DNA of 64,000 nt from Sphingomonas elodea ATCC 31461 (GTDB lineage: Bacteria; Pseudomonadota; Alphaproteobacteria; Sphingomonadales; Sphingomonadaceae): the NCBI RefSeq assembly GCF_000226955.1, contig NZ_AGFU01000023.1:1-64000 (forward strand). The letters are read 5' to 3'. Every line of letters begins with the position of its first letter. The first letter of the stretch is position 1. Under the pieces are notes generated by a model that worked only from the letters and a program-made list of their open reading frames with translations, did no database searches and was not told the origin of the DNA. Positions 18,990 through 28,425 of this stretch are shown in pieces. Made by a program: the position numbers and the translations under genes.

Positions 18990-19750
18990 TGCAGGTTCAC
19001 GAAGGCGCCGCCGTCGACCAGCAGCGCGGCGCCGGTGACATAGGCCGCCATGTCGGAGGCGAGGAACACGATCGGCCCGGCAAGATCCTCGGGCTGGCCC
19101 AGCCGGCCGAGCGGCACCCGGCCTTCCATGTATTTCCGCTTCTCGTCGTCGGCGAGATCGTCCTTGTTGATCTCGGTGAGGATCGTGCCCGGCAGCACCG
19201 AGTTGCAGCGGATGCCGTGCCGCCCCAGCGCGATCGCCGCCGATTGCATCAGCGAATGGAGCCCCGCCTTGGTGGGGGTGTAGTGCGTCTGATATTCGCC
19301 GCCGACCAGCGCCGAGATCGACGAGACCGCGACGATGGCGCCGCCATGGCCTTGCGCGACCATCTGGTTCGCCGCCGCCTGGCACATGAAATAGCCGCCG
19401 AGCAGGTTGACCTGCATCGTCCGCTGCACGGTCTCCGCCGGCATATCGAGGAACGCGTGGAAGGGGCAGATGCCGGCGTTCGAGACCAGCACGTCGACCT
19501 TGCCCAACGCGTCGACCGCGCGGGCGACGAAATCGGTGGCGGTGGCGGGATCGGCGACGTCGCCCTTCACCGCCAGGCCGCGCCGGCCCTTGGCTTCGAT
19601 CGCGGCGACCACCGCTGCGGCATCGTCGTCGCGGCTGTGATAGTTGATCGCCACATCCGCGCCGGCCTCGGCCGCCCCGATCGCCGCCGCCCGGCCGATC
19701 CCGGTCGACCCGCCGGTGACGAGCACCGTCTTCCCCTCCAACAGCTTCAC
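18986..19750 (-). CDS. L-rhamnose 1-dehydrogenase (SDR)
   Basis: The 254-residue short-chain dehydrogenase oxidises L-rhamnose to L-rhamnono-lactone. TGGSTGIG (12-19) binds the nucleotide; the catalytic residues are Ser144, Tyr157 and Lys161. Stretches ICPFHAFLDMP, SSISALVGG and QTHYTPTKAGL, plus the ending VDGGAFVNLQ, closely match my memory of characterised L-rhamnose dehydrogenases. The GTG start has GGGAGAGAG upstream. It is followed by the acetylesterase gene and preceded by an IclR gene on the same strand (13-bp gap), so regulator, dehydrogenase and esterase may be one transcript. Confidence 0.92.
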   Translation of the reverse strand: MKLLEGKTVLVTGGSTGIGRAAAIGAAEAGADVAINYHSRDDDAAAVVAAIEAKGRRGLAVKGDVADPATATDFVARAVDALGKVDVLVSNAGICPFHAFLDMPAETVQRTMQVNLLGGYFMCQAAANQMVAQGHGGAIVAVSSISALVGGEYQTHYTPTKAGLHSLMQSAAIALGRHGIRCNSVLPGTILTEINKDDLADDEKRKYMEGRVPLGRLGQPEDLAGPIVFLASDMAAYVTGAALLVDGGAFVNLQ

Positions 19751-19763
19751 TACGCTCTCTCCC

Positions 19764-20600
19764 TTATCGTCGTTGTTTGCGGGCCGGGCGCATCTCCGCG
19801 CTCCAGCCGAGATCGGTGCTGATCGCTTCCGCCGTGCCGCGCACCTGCGCGCTCAGGGCCGCCATGCGATCATCGTCCATATATTGCGCCGCGCTCGACA
19901 CGCTGATCGCCGCGACGATCCGGCCCGACACGTCGCGCACCGGCGCCGCCACGCAGCGGATCAGGTCCTCATTCTCCTCGAGGTCGAAGGCGTGGCCGGC
20001 GGCCGCGTAGGCACGCATCCGTCCGAACCACAGGCCGTGATCGGTATGCTGCTGGCCGCGGCCCGCATCGGCGGCGTAGAGCCGTTCCCACTCGCTTTCG
20101 GCTGTGTCGATCAGCAGCGCCTTGCCGAGCCCGGTCGAGGTCAGTGGCTGGCGGTCGCCGATGCGGCTGGAGATTTCCACGCGGCGACGGCCGGGAATCT
20201 TGTCGAGATAGAGCGCCAGATCGCCGTCCATTCGGCCGAGATGCACCGTGTCCTCGGTTTCGGCCGCCAGCGCTTCCATGCGCGGGCGGGCGATCTGGAC
20301 GATGTCTGCCTGGCTCTGCGCCAGGAAGCCCAGCTGGATCAGTTTCGGTCCCAACTGATAGCCGTCGCGGGGCAGATAGCCGAGAAAGCCGCGATCGATC
20401 AGCGCATTTGCGAGGCGGTGCGTCGTCGAGCGCGTCAGCCCCATGCGAGCCGACAATTCCGCCAGTTTCACAGGACCTTCGATGACCTTGTCGAGCATGT
20501 CGAGCCCGCGCAGCAGCGTCTGGCTGCCCTGAATCTTGGAGGCTCCGGCGGCCGACGCGGCGCCTTCCGAGCTTTCAGTATTTGACGTGGGGCGTTCCAT
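19764..20600 (-). CDS. IclR-family regulator of the rhamnose locus
   Basis: The 278-residue protein has a low-complexity N-terminus (about 1-22), a winged HTH at 25-85 (TLLRGLDMLDKVIEG, LTRSTTHRLANALI) and an effector domain from 100. It heads the leftward group containing L-rhamnose dehydrogenase and is divergent from L-rhamnonate dehydratase, so it probably controls both directions from the 194-bp intergenic region 20601-20794. That region has an AT-rich start near the IclR ATG but no clear long palindrome. The effector is likely a rhamnose-pathway intermediate. Confidence 0.88.
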   Translation of the reverse strand: MERPTSNTESSEGAASAAGASKIQGSQTLLRGLDMLDKVIEGPVKLAELSARMGLTRSTTHRLANALIDRGFLGYLPRDGYQLGPKLIQLGFLAQSQADIVQIARPRMEALAAETEDTVHLGRMDGDLALYLDKIPGRRRVEISSRIGDRQPLTSTGLGKALLIDTAESEWERLYAADAGRGQQHTDHGLWFGRMRAYAAAGHAFDLEENEDLIRCVAAPVRDVSGRIVAAISVSSAAQYMDDDRMAALSAQVRGTAEAISTDLGWSAEMRPARKQRR

Positions 20601-20794
20601 TAATTATCATCCTATCCCATAAAGTGAGAAAGTAAAGCATTCAGGAGGATGCCGGGCAGCCGATCGCGGCTGCGACCCACCCGAACCTCTTGGGCGCGGA
20701 CGTACCACATGCTGGCACGCTGCGCGCCCGGATTTCATATTGTCGGAAACCGTCCAGCCATCTGGGATGGACGCCAGAAGGGAAGCGTCGAGCC

Positions 20795-21985
20795 GTGGTA
20801 GCCGGACTCTCAAAGATCAAGCATGTGCGCGCCTATACCGTCCGCGGCGGGGGCGCCGATTATCATGACCAGGGCGAGGGCCACTGGATCGACGATCACA
20901 TCGCGACGCCGATGAGCCGCTATCCGGAATATCGTGCAAGTCGGCAGAGCTTCGGGATCAACGTGCTCGGCACGCTGATCGTCGAGATCGAGGCCGAGGA
21001 CGGCACGATCGGCTTCGCGGTGACCACCGGCGGCGAGCCCGCCTGCTACATCGTCGAGAAGCACCTCGCCCGCTTCCTCGAGGGCCGCAGCCCGACCGAC
21101 TATGAGAAGATCTGGGACCAGATGTACTTCTCGACGCAGTATTACGGGCGCAAGGGGCTGGTGGTGAACGCCATTTCCGGCGTCGACCTGGCGCTGTGGG
21201 ACCTGCTCGGCAAGCTGCGCGGCGAGCCGGTCTATCACATGCTCGGCGGCGCGGTGCGCGACGAGCTGCAGTTCTACGCCACCGGCGCGCGGCCGGACAT
21301 CGCCAAGGAGCTGGGCTTCATCGGCGGCAAGCTGCCGCTCCACCACGGCCCGGCCGAGGGGATCGAGGGACTTAGGAAGAACATCGCCGAGCTGGCCGAG
21401 ATGCGGTCGCGCGTCGGCCCCGACTTCTGGCTGATGTGGGATTGCTGGATGGCGCTCGACGTCGACTATGCCACCCGCCTCGCCATCGCCGCGCACGAGC
21501 ATGGCCTGAAATGGATCGAGGAGGCGATCAGCCCCGACGATTACTGGGGCTATGCCGAGCTCAAGCGCAACGTGCCCAGGGGCATGCTGGTCACCACCGG
21601 CGAGCATGAGGCGACCCGCTGGGGCTTCCGCATGCTGCTCGAGATGGACTGCTGCGACATCATCCAGCCCGATGTGGGCTGGTGCGGCGGCGTGACCGAG
21701 CTGCTCAAAATCTCGGCGCTGGCCGATGCGCGCGGCAAGCTGGTCGTGCCGCACGGGTCATCGGTCTACAGCTACCATTTCGTCATCACCCGCCACAACT
21801 CGCCCTTCGCCGAGTTCCTGATGATGCATCCCGGACCCACCGAGGTGGTGCCGATGTTCCACCCGCAATTGCTGGGCGAGCCCGTGCCGCAGAATGGCCG
21901 GCTCCGCGCGAGCGCGCTCGACAAGCCCGGTTTCGGCGTCGAGCTCAACCGCGACCTCGCCATGCACCGCCCCTATTCGCACTGA
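20795..21985 (+). CDS. rhmD: L-rhamnonate dehydratase (enolase superfamily)
   Basis: The 396-residue enzyme dehydrates L-rhamnonate to 2-keto-3-deoxy-L-rhamnonate. Metal ligands are expected at Asp216 (WDCWM), Glu242 (WIEEAI) and Glu270 (TGEHEA), with a His320 general-base region (VPHGSSVYS) and Asp293. The ending [14 protein letters not shown]...RPYSH is diagnostic of this family. Start: GTG at 20795, because homology begins with LSKIKHVRA directly after it and an AAGGGAAG ribosome site lies at 20778-20786; about 35 in-frame codons upstream have no family similarity. First gene of the rightward rhamnose operon. Confidence 0.95.
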   Translation: MVAGLSKIKHVRAYTVRGGGADYHDQGEGHWIDDHIATPMSRYPEYRASRQSFGINVLGTLIVEIEAEDGTIGFAVTTGGEPACYIVEKHLARFLEGRSPTDYEKIWDQMYFSTQYYGRKGLVVNAISGVDLALWDLLGKLRGEPVYHMLGGAVRDELQFYATGARPDIAKELGFIGGKLPLHHGPAEGIEGLRKNIAELAEMRSRVGPDFWLMWDCWMALDVDYATRLAIAAHEHGLKWIEEAISPDDYWGYAELKRNVPRGMLVTTGEHEATRWGFRMLLEMDCCDIIQPDVGWCGGVTELLKISALADARGKLVVPHGSSVYSYHFVITRHNSPFAEFLMMHPGPTEVVPMFHPQLLGEPVPQNGRLRASALDKPGFGVELNRDLAMHRPYSH

Positions 21986-21996
21986 GAGAGACGCCC

Positions 21997-22854
21997 ATGA
22001 AATTCTGCCGCTTTGGAGAGCGGGGCGAGGAACGCCCCGGCCTGATCGACACCGAGGGCCGCGTTCGCGACCTGTCCGGCCACATCGCCGAGCTGACGAT
22101 CGAGGCGATCGCCGGGCTTGGCGCGATCGACCCCGCCGGCCTGCCGCTGGTGGACGAGGGCGTGCGCCTCGGCGTGCCGCTCAAGGGCATCGGCAAGATC
22201 GTCGCGATCGGCCTCAACTATGAGGACCATGCGATCGAATCGAACCTGCCGATCCCGACCGAGCCGGTGATGTTCATGAAGGCGCTGTCGAGCCTGACCG
22301 GTCCCAATGACGAGGTGATGCTGCCGCGCGGGTCGACGCACAGCGACTGGGAAGTCGAGCTGGCGGTGGTGATCGGCAAGACCGCGCGCTATGTCGACAA
22401 GGCCGACGCGCTTTCCCATGTGGCCGGCTATGCGGTGGCGAACGACGTGTCCGAGCGCTTCAACCAGAAGCAGCGCGGCAGCCAGTGGAGCAAGGGCAAG
22501 GGCCACGACAGCTTCTGCCCACTCGGCCCCTGGCTGGTGACGGCGGACGAGATCGCCGACCCGCAGGATCTCGACATGTTCCTCGACGTCAACGGCGCGC
22601 GCATGCAGACCGGCAACACCCGCACGATGATCTTCACCGTCGCCGAGATCATTGCCTATGTCAGCGAATATGTGACCCTCTATCCGGGCGACGTGCTGAT
22701 CACCGGTACGCCGCCGGGCGTGGGCGAGGGCAAGAAGCCGGAATCGATCTTCCTCAAGGCGGGTGACACGATGCGGCTGGGCATCGCCGGTCTGGGCGAG
22801 CAGCAGCAGAACGTCGTCGCATGGCGCCACCTCGGCGACGCGGTGCTCGGATGA
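21997..22854 (+). CDS. 2,4-diketo-3-deoxy-L-rhamnonate hydrolase (FAH family)
   Basis: The 285-residue FAH-superfamily enzyme should cleave L-2,4-diketo-3-deoxyrhamnonate to pyruvate and L-lactate, the last step of the alternative L-rhamnose pathway described in Sphingomonas. Visible are GLNYEDHAIES, the metal site around SDWEVELAVVIGK, the DVSERFNQKQRG loop and GTPPGVGEG. It sits 11 bp after the dehydratase stop and overlaps the SDR start (ATGA), so pathway order equals gene coupling. The paralogue at 14671 shares its layout. Confidence 0.9.
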   Translation: MKFCRFGERGEERPGLIDTEGRVRDLSGHIAELTIEAIAGLGAIDPAGLPLVDEGVRLGVPLKGIGKIVAIGLNYEDHAIESNLPIPTEPVMFMKALSSLTGPNDEVMLPRGSTHSDWEVELAVVIGKTARYVDKADALSHVAGYAVANDVSERFNQKQRGSQWSKGKGHDSFCPLGPWLVTADEIADPQDLDMFLDVNGARMQTGNTRTMIFTVAEIIAYVSEYVTLYPGDVLITGTPPGVGEGKKPESIFLKAGDTMRLGIAGLGEQQQNVVAWRHLGDAVLG

Positions 22855-23600
22855 GCGCCTTTGCGGGACGCTTCGCCGGGCGCACGGCGGTGATCACCGG
22901 CGGCGCCTCGGGCCTCGGCCTCGCGGTCGCCCGGCGGATGGAGGCGGAGGGCGGCCAGGTCGCGCTCTGGGATCTCAACCCCGATCAGCTAGCCGTGGCG
23001 GCGGCCGAACTGGGCGGTGCACATGTCGAGCAGCTCGACGTCTCCGATGCCGAGGCGGTCGCCCGTGCGGCGGACGCGACGGCGGCGGCGCTGGGTAGGA
23101 TCGACATCCTGGTATGCTCGGCCGGCATCACCGGCGCGACCGTGCCGGTGCACGAGTTCCCGCTCGACAGCTGGCGCCGCGTGATCGACATCAACCTGAG
23201 CGGCCTGTTCTATTGCTGCCGCGCGGTGGTGCCGCACATGCTGGCCAACGGCTATGGCCGCATCGTCAACGTCGCCTCGGTGGCGGGCAAGGAGGGCAAT
23301 CCCAACGCCTCGGCCTATTCGGCCTCCAAGGCCGGCGTGATCGGCTTCACCAAGTCGCTGGGCAAGGAACTGGCCGGCAAGGGCGTGATCGCCAACGCGC
23401 TGACCCCGGCCACGTTCGAGAGCCCGATCCTCGCCCAGCTGCCGCCGAGCCAGGTCGAATACATGCGCTCGAAGATCCCGATGGGCCGGCTGGGCGAGGC
23501 GGAAGAAAGCGCCGCGATGATCTGCTTCATGGCGAGCGAGGAGTGCAGCTTCACCACCGCCTCGACCTTCGACACCTCGGGCGGCCGGACGACGTTTTGA
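22851..23600 (+). CDS. 2-keto-3-deoxy-L-rhamnonate 4-dehydrogenase (SDR)
   Basis: The 249-residue SDR should oxidise 2-keto-3-deoxy-L-rhamnonate at C4 to the diketo acid, feeding the overlapping hydrolase gene. GGASGLG (17-23) binds nucleotide and Asp41 (ALWDLN) suggests NAD preference. Catalytic residues are Ser143, Tyr156 and Lys160. The unusual C-terminus TTASTFDTSGGRTTF, lacking the common VDGG motif, matches the group of L-KDR/L-KDF dehydrogenases. The ATG lies within the hydrolase stop (ATGA). Confidence 0.88.
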   Translation: MSAFAGRFAGRTAVITGGASGLGLAVARRMEAEGGQVALWDLNPDQLAVAAAELGGAHVEQLDVSDAEAVARAADATAAALGRIDILVCSAGITGATVPVHEFPLDSWRRVIDINLSGLFYCCRAVVPHMLANGYGRIVNVASVAGKEGNPNASAYSASKAGVIGFTKSLGKELAGKGVIANALTPATFESPILAQLPPSQVEYMRSKIPMGRLGEAEESAAMICFMASEECSFTTASTFDTSGGRTTF

Positions 23601-23616
23601 GCGATCTGGGGAGGGA

Positions 23617-24522
23617 ATGATGGCCCGCGATCTGCCGTTCGTCGATGCGCATGTGCATCTCTGGGATCTGGACCGGATTTCCTACCCCTGGCTGACCCCG
23701 CCCTTCGCCGACGACGGCCCGAACGGCAGCGTCGAGCCGATCGCGCGCACCTATCTGCTCGACGACTATCTGGCGGATGCGGAGGGCTGGGACGTGCGCG
23801 GCATCGTCCATGTCGATGCCGGCGCGGCGCCCGAGGCGGCGCTCGCCGAAACCGAATGGCTGCAGGCGATGGCGGACGAACGCGGCATGCCGAACGCGAT
23901 CATCGGCTTCGCCGCGCTCGACGATCCTCAAATCGAGGCGCGGCTGGCGGCGCATGCGGCCCATCCGGCGGTGCGCGGCATTCGCCACATCGTCAACTGG
24001 CACCCCGACTCCCGGCGCAGCTACACGCCGCGCGACGTGACCGAGGATCCGGCCTGGGCGCATGGCTTCGCGGCGCTCGGCCGGTACGGGCTGAGTTTCG
24101 ATCTGCAGGCCTATCCAGGTCAGTTCGCGGGGATCGCCCGGCTCATCGCACGCCATCCGGAGGTGCAGGTGATCGTCAATCACACCGGCATGGCCGTGCC
24201 GGGTGAATGGGACCTGTGGCAGGCCGGCATGCGCGCGCTCGCCGCGCTGCCGAATGTCGCCACCAAGCTTTCCGGCATGGGCTTTACCCATCGGCCCTGG
24301 ACCCAGGCGCAGATCCGCCCCTATGTGCTGGAGGCGATCGAGATCTTCGGCGCGGATCGCGCCCTCTTCGCCAGCGATTTCCCCACGGACAAGCTGTTCG
24401 GCAGCTTCGCCGGGCATCTCGATGCCTACGATGCGATCACGCGCGGCTTTTCCGACGACGAACGGCGGGCGCTGTTCGCCGGCAATGCGAATCGCATCTA
24501 TCGGCTGGGGCTCCGCCTCTAG
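23617..24522 (+). CDS. L-rhamnono-1,4-lactonase-like amidohydrolase
   Basis: The 301-residue amidohydrolase-2 protein opens with VDAHVHLWD (metal-binding HxH) and contains GIRHIVNWHP, VIVNHTGMA and a late SDFPTDKLFGS motif. It should hydrolyse the lactone made by L-rhamnose dehydrogenase. A GGGGAGGG ribosome site precedes two adjacent ATGs (23617 and 23620); either may be used. Last gene of the rightward metabolic operon; 251 bp separate it from the TBDR gene. Paralogue of the lactonase at 15531. Confidence 0.88.
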   Translation: MMARDLPFVDAHVHLWDLDRISYPWLTPPFADDGPNGSVEPIARTYLLDDYLADAEGWDVRGIVHVDAGAAPEAALAETEWLQAMADERGMPNAIIGFAALDDPQIEARLAAHAAHPAVRGIRHIVNWHPDSRRSYTPRDVTEDPAWAHGFAALGRYGLSFDLQAYPGQFAGIARLIARHPEVQVIVNHTGMAVPGEWDLWQAGMRALAALPNVATKLSGMGFTHRPWTQAQIRPYVLEAIEIFGADRALFASDFPTDKLFGSFAGHLDAYDAITRGFSDDERRALFAGNANRIYRLGLRL

Positions 24523-24616
24523 CAACATCGCCCGGAGCCGATGCCTGCGGGTCCCGCTTTGGACCGCGGATTCCTGTGTCCGTCACTGACAATTTGTCGG
24601 CGCAGTTCCGAGACCC

Positions 24617-24669
24617 TTGCATGGTCCGCAAAAGCTGATATCGTTCTATTAAGTGAAGCGTACATTCAC
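24617..24669 (+). promoter_or_regulatory. Promoter and inverted-repeat candidate before rhamnose-locus TBDR
   Basis: TTGCAT (24617-24622) and TATCGT (24639-24644) are spaced 16 bp and could form a weak promoter. Downstream lies an inverted repeat GTGAA-GCGTACA-TTCAC (24653-24669), placed where a repressor would block initiation. The 251-bp gap 24523-24773 holds no gene I can support. One of the two IclR proteins flanking this locus is the obvious candidate binder. Confidence 0.4.
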
Positions 24670-24773
24670 AATGTGGGAGTAGCGGCCATAGAGTCACACT
24701 TCCCGGGACGTTGGGCGGCAGGGGACGGGATCCCCCCACGGGTGCCGCTGACCGGAACAGGAGAGGGAACGTA

Positions 24774-27700
24774 ATGAACAGGGCACACCATTCACGGCGT
24801 CATATCGCTGCCACGGCCAGCTTGGCCGCGCTGGCGGTAATGCTGGGCGGCGGCATCGGCAGTGCCGCGGCGCAGACCAGCCAGGCGCGAGAGAGCGTGC
24901 CGGCGCCCAACATGAGCAGCCAGCTCACCGAAGCGCAGGAAGAGGCGATCGTCGTCGTCGGTTCGCGCGCCAGCCAGCAATCGGCCAACGACCGCAAGAA
25001 GAACGCGCGTACCGCCACCGATTCGATCGTCGCGGACGACATCGGCTCCTTCCCCGATCGCAACGTCAACGAAGCGATCTCGCGCGTGCCCGGCGTGGCG
25101 CTCAGCCGCAACGAATTCGGTGAAGGCGACGGCATCGCGCTGCGCGGCAACGGACCGGACCTGACCCGCGTCGAACTCGATGGCATCGGCGTGCAGAGCA
25201 CCAACGGGCTGGCAATTGCCGGCGCCGGCGGGCGCGGCGCCGACCTTCGCGAACTTCCGGCGGAGATCGTCAAATCGGTCGACGTGGTGAAGGGCTCCAC
25301 CGCCGACATGACGGAAGGCGGCCTGGGCGGCACCGTCCAGATCAAGACACGTACGGGCCTGGATTTCAAGAAGCCCTATTTCTCGCTGCGCGCGGGCGCA
25401 GGCCAGAATTCGCTCGGCAAGGATTGGACGCCCGACGTCAACGGCGTGTTCGCCAACAAGTTCTTCGACGATCGTCTGGGCGTGATCCTTACCGGCACGT
25501 ACAGTAAATTGCAGAACAACGGCCACATGTACGAGACGACGACGAGCGGCAATCGCGGCTATGCGCGCTTGTTCGACTTCGACCAGTCGCCGGACAAGAC
25601 GTTCGAATACAATGTCAACACGATCGGTACCGATGCCGCAGACGTCGTGTTCGCCAACAGCCTGGAGACGCCGCGCAGCCTGATCACGAAATCGGCATCG
25701 GCCAAGACCAAGGCCGACTGCTTCACCTTGTTCCCGCATAACGGTACCGCAGCCGCGGCGGCCCGCGCCCAGCGCATCCTCGAACAGCAGACCTGCCTCA
25801 ATCAGTGGAACGACTATACGCCGTCGCTGATCCGCAATTTCACCAGCACGCAGACCGACGAGCGCTATTCCTTCGACGGCCGCCTTGATTTCCGCATCAC
25901 CGATCGGCTGACCGTGTTCGGCAAGGCGACCCTCGCCAATCGCAAGGTCCACGATCAGTTCCGCAGCCGCAACCCGGTCACGCTGTTCAACCAGAATGTC
26001 ACCGGGACCTTCCTGGATTCGGCCACGGGCTATCCTCGCGCCCGCACCCTCAACCCCAATGCGGGCGCCGGATATTATCTGTTCGACGGCCTGAACAACG
26101 TCGCCAACAACGCGACGATCGGCAACGTTCTGAACGTCGTGCCCAGCAGCATCGTGGTCGACTCCAAGCACAATGTCACCGCGATGACGCTCACCAACAA
26201 TTCGGTGAACATCGATCAGATCGAGAACCGGATCAACACCAAGACCAGTTATTACCAGACCGGCTTCGAATGGCAGGGGGACCGCGTTCTGCTCGAAGGC
26301 ATGGCCGGCATGACCAAGGCCACGACGAGTCGCGGCGACATGCGCACCTCGCGGTCCTACATGTACGGCGATGCGCAGCTGAAGCTGCAGTCGAACGGCC
26401 TGTGGGACATCCAGCTGCCGGCCAATTACGACGAGACCAACCCTGCGAATTTCGTGCAGCTTACCGCCCCGCGCTGCATCGGCGCGGGCACGGCCCCGAC
26501 CTGCCTTGGCCAGAATGCGGTGCTGGCAACCGAATTCAACCCGGCCACGCCTGCCTATACGGTCGGCCAGCTGCCGCTCACCACACCCACCTTCGCCGTG
26601 CAGTATACGCCGGCCCTGGGCGAAGCGACCGAGAAGATCGCGCGGCTCGATCTGACCTATGACACCGATGGCATCCTGCCCTTCATCAAGCGGGTGAAGG
26701 TCGGCGGGATGTACCGCAACAACGAGATTCAGCGCTGGAACAATGGCGGCTATACGGTCAGCTCGCCCATCGGCACCTTCGGCCAGCCCGGCTTCGTGCC
26801 CGGCGTCTATGTGCCGACGGCCATCGTCCGCGGCAGTTTGCGCGCCTGCCAGCCGACCGCCACGTCCACCGTATCGTGCAACTATGGCTATGTGCCCAGC
26901 ACCGATCCGCGTTCCGCGCGGTCGGGCACCGACACGCTGACCCCGCAGCAGCTGCAGGATCTGTTCGCGCGTACGTTGGAAGCCCCTGATTCCTCGTATT
27001 TCGGCGATCTGCCCAATCGCGGCAATCTGCCACCCTCGTGGCAGGGTATCCGCACCGACAAGCTGTTCGAGGCGCTGGGCGCGTCGCAGTTCATGAATTT
27101 CGACTGCCTGCAGACCTGTGTCGGCAGCGACGGCAAGACCTATGACCAGCCGGTCACGCGGGCGGACGAGACGATCCAGAACGTCTACGGCATGTTCGAC
27201 TTCGAACAGAATCTGCCGCGCGGCATTCGGGTTACCGGCAATGTCGGTCTGCGCGGTGTGTTCGTCCGGGTGAAGGGCACGGGACTCCAGACGCTGAATT
27301 CGATCCGGGTGACCCCGGCGTTCGACGCGGCGAACCCCAACGCACCGGGCGGCTTCATCACCCAGACGTTCAGCCAGCTGGTGACGCTCGACCGCACGAC
27401 GCGCGACTGGCTGCCGACCTTCAACCTCAACCTGTGGGGCTTCGACGACTCGCTCGTCTTCCGCGTCTATGGCGGCAAGACGGTAGCGCGGCCCAACATG
27501 AACAATCTGGTGCCCGGCGGAACATGCACCATCGACGAGCGCCTGACACTGACCGAGGGCGAGGACGTCAACAACTGCACCGCCGGCCGCGTCGGCAATC
27601 CCGCCCTCAAGCCGTTCACGGCCTGGAGCTACAATGCCAGCCTCGAATGGTATCCCAACCGCGACACGCTGATCTCTGCCACCTATGGCAAGCTGGACGT

Positions 27701-28409
27701 GAAGGTCGGCAACCCGATCCAGGTCACCCGTATCGAGCGGCCCTTCGCCGGCAGCACTGAAACCGATCCGGGCACGGGGCTGCCGCTGGCCGATGTGCAG
27801 TTCAACGTGCCGACCTGGGACAATGGCCCCGGCTACAAGCGGGACATCTGGGAATTCCAGGCAAAGACGGCGTTCACCTTCCTGCCCTGGTTCCTGAAAT
27901 ATACCGGTGCGGACGTGAACTTCTCGATCCTCGCCTCGGCCGCGACGTCCGGCCAGCAGGATCCGTTGACCGGCGACATCATGCTGCCGCCGAACGAATC
28001 GCGGTATAACACCAACGCCTCGATCTGGTATGACGACGGCAAGTTGAACCTGCGTCTGGCCATGCAGAAGCGCAGCGCCAGCTTCAACTGCATCACGCCG
28101 TGCGGTGGCAACAATATCGATACGAACTATCCCGGCGAGCAGTGGACCAATGTCCGCCTGGTCGCACCGGGCTATAATCCGGGCGTGCCGCGCTTCTCCG
28201 ACGAAACCACCTTCTTCGACATGAAGATTTCGTACAACATCAACCGCAATTTCCAGGTCTATATGGAAGGGCGGAACATGACGCGCGAATCGCAGACTTT
28301 CTCGACGGGCGACTATGTTCGCTTCGCCGATGGCACGCCGCGCGTCATGCGGCTGATCTATGGTGGCCGTCGTCTCATGGGCGGTGTCCGTCTCCGCTTC
28401 GGCGGCTGA
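24774..28409 (+). CDS. Large TonB-dependent receptor, rhamnose/rhamnogalacturonan locus
   Basis: This 1211-residue receptor has a signal peptide ending SAAAQ (about residue 35), a TonB-box-like EAIVVVGSRAS near 62, a plug (SFPDRNVNEAISRVPGVALSR) and a long beta-barrel ending RLMGGVRLRFGG. It is longer than the other receptors here, which suits a bulky ligand. It lies between the rhamnose operon and an IclR gene and probably imports rhamnogalacturonan fragments; inferred from context. The ATG at 24774 is preceded by GGAGAGGGA, and it yields the signal peptide directly. Several Cys pairs in the barrel (FDCLQTCVG, CITPCGG) may form extracellular disulfides. Confidence 0.92.
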   Translation: MNRAHHSRRHIAATASLAALAVMLGGGIGSAAAQTSQARESVPAPNMSSQLTEAQEEAIVVVGSRASQQSANDRKKNARTATDSIVADDIGSFPDRNVNEAISRVPGVALSRNEFGEGDGIALRGNGPDLTRVELDGIGVQSTNGLAIAGAGGRGADLRELPAEIVKSVDVVKGSTADMTEGGLGGTVQIKTRTGLDFKKPYFSLRAGAGQNSLGKDWTPDVNGVFANKFFDDRLGVILTGTYSKLQNNGHMYETTTSGNRGYARLFDFDQSPDKTFEYNVNTIGTDAADVVFANSLETPRSLITKSASAKTKADCFTLFPHNGTAAAAARAQRILEQQTCLNQWNDYTPSLIRNFTSTQTDERYSFDGRLDFRITDRLTVFGKATLANRKVHDQFRSRNPVTLFNQNVTGTFLDSATGYPRARTLNPNAGAGYYLFDGLNNVANNATIGNVLNVVPSSIVVDSKHNVTAMTLTNNSVNIDQIENRINTKTSYYQTGFEWQGDRVLLEGMAGMTKATTSRGDMRTSRSYMYGDAQLKLQSNGLWDIQLPANYDETNPANFVQLTAPRCIGAGTAPTCLGQNAVLATEFNPATPAYTVGQLPLTTPTFAVQYTPALGEATEKIARLDLTYDTDGILPFIKRVKVGGMYRNNEIQRWNNGGYTVSSPIGTFGQPGFVPGVYVPTAIVRGSLRACQPTATSTVSCNYGYVPSTDPRSARSGTDTLTPQQLQDLFARTLEAPDSSYFGDLPNRGNLPPSWQGIRTDKLFEALGASQFMNFDCLQTCVGSDGKTYDQPVTRADETIQNVYGMFDFEQNLPRGIRVTGNVGLRGVFVRVKGTGLQTLNSIRVTPAFDAANPNAPGGFITQTFSQLVTLDRTTRDWLPTFNLNLWGFDDSLVFRVYGGKTVARPNMNNLVPGGTCTIDERLTLTEGEDVNNCTAGRVGNPALKPFTAWSYNASLEWYPNRDTLISATYGKLDVKVGNPIQVTRIERPFAGSTETDPGTGLPLADVQFNVPTWDNGPGYKRDIWEFQAKTAFTFLPWFLKYTGADVNFSILASAATSGQQDPLTGDIMLPPNESRYNTNASIWYDDGKLNLRLAMQKRSASFNCITPCGGNNIDTNYPGEQWTNVRLVAPGYNPGVPRFSDETTFFDMKISYNINRNFQVYMEGRNMTRESQTFSTGDYVRFADGTPRVMRLIYGGRRLMGGVRLRFGG

Positions 28410-28425
28410 CGGGAGGCCGCGCCGG

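Noticed and set aside
16403-24522. Assigning 20795-21985 as L-fuconate dehydratase to complete the fucose pathway
   Set aside because: The sequence, including the GFGVELNRD and RPYSH end, is that of L-rhamnonate dehydratase, and it sits in the rhamnose operon.
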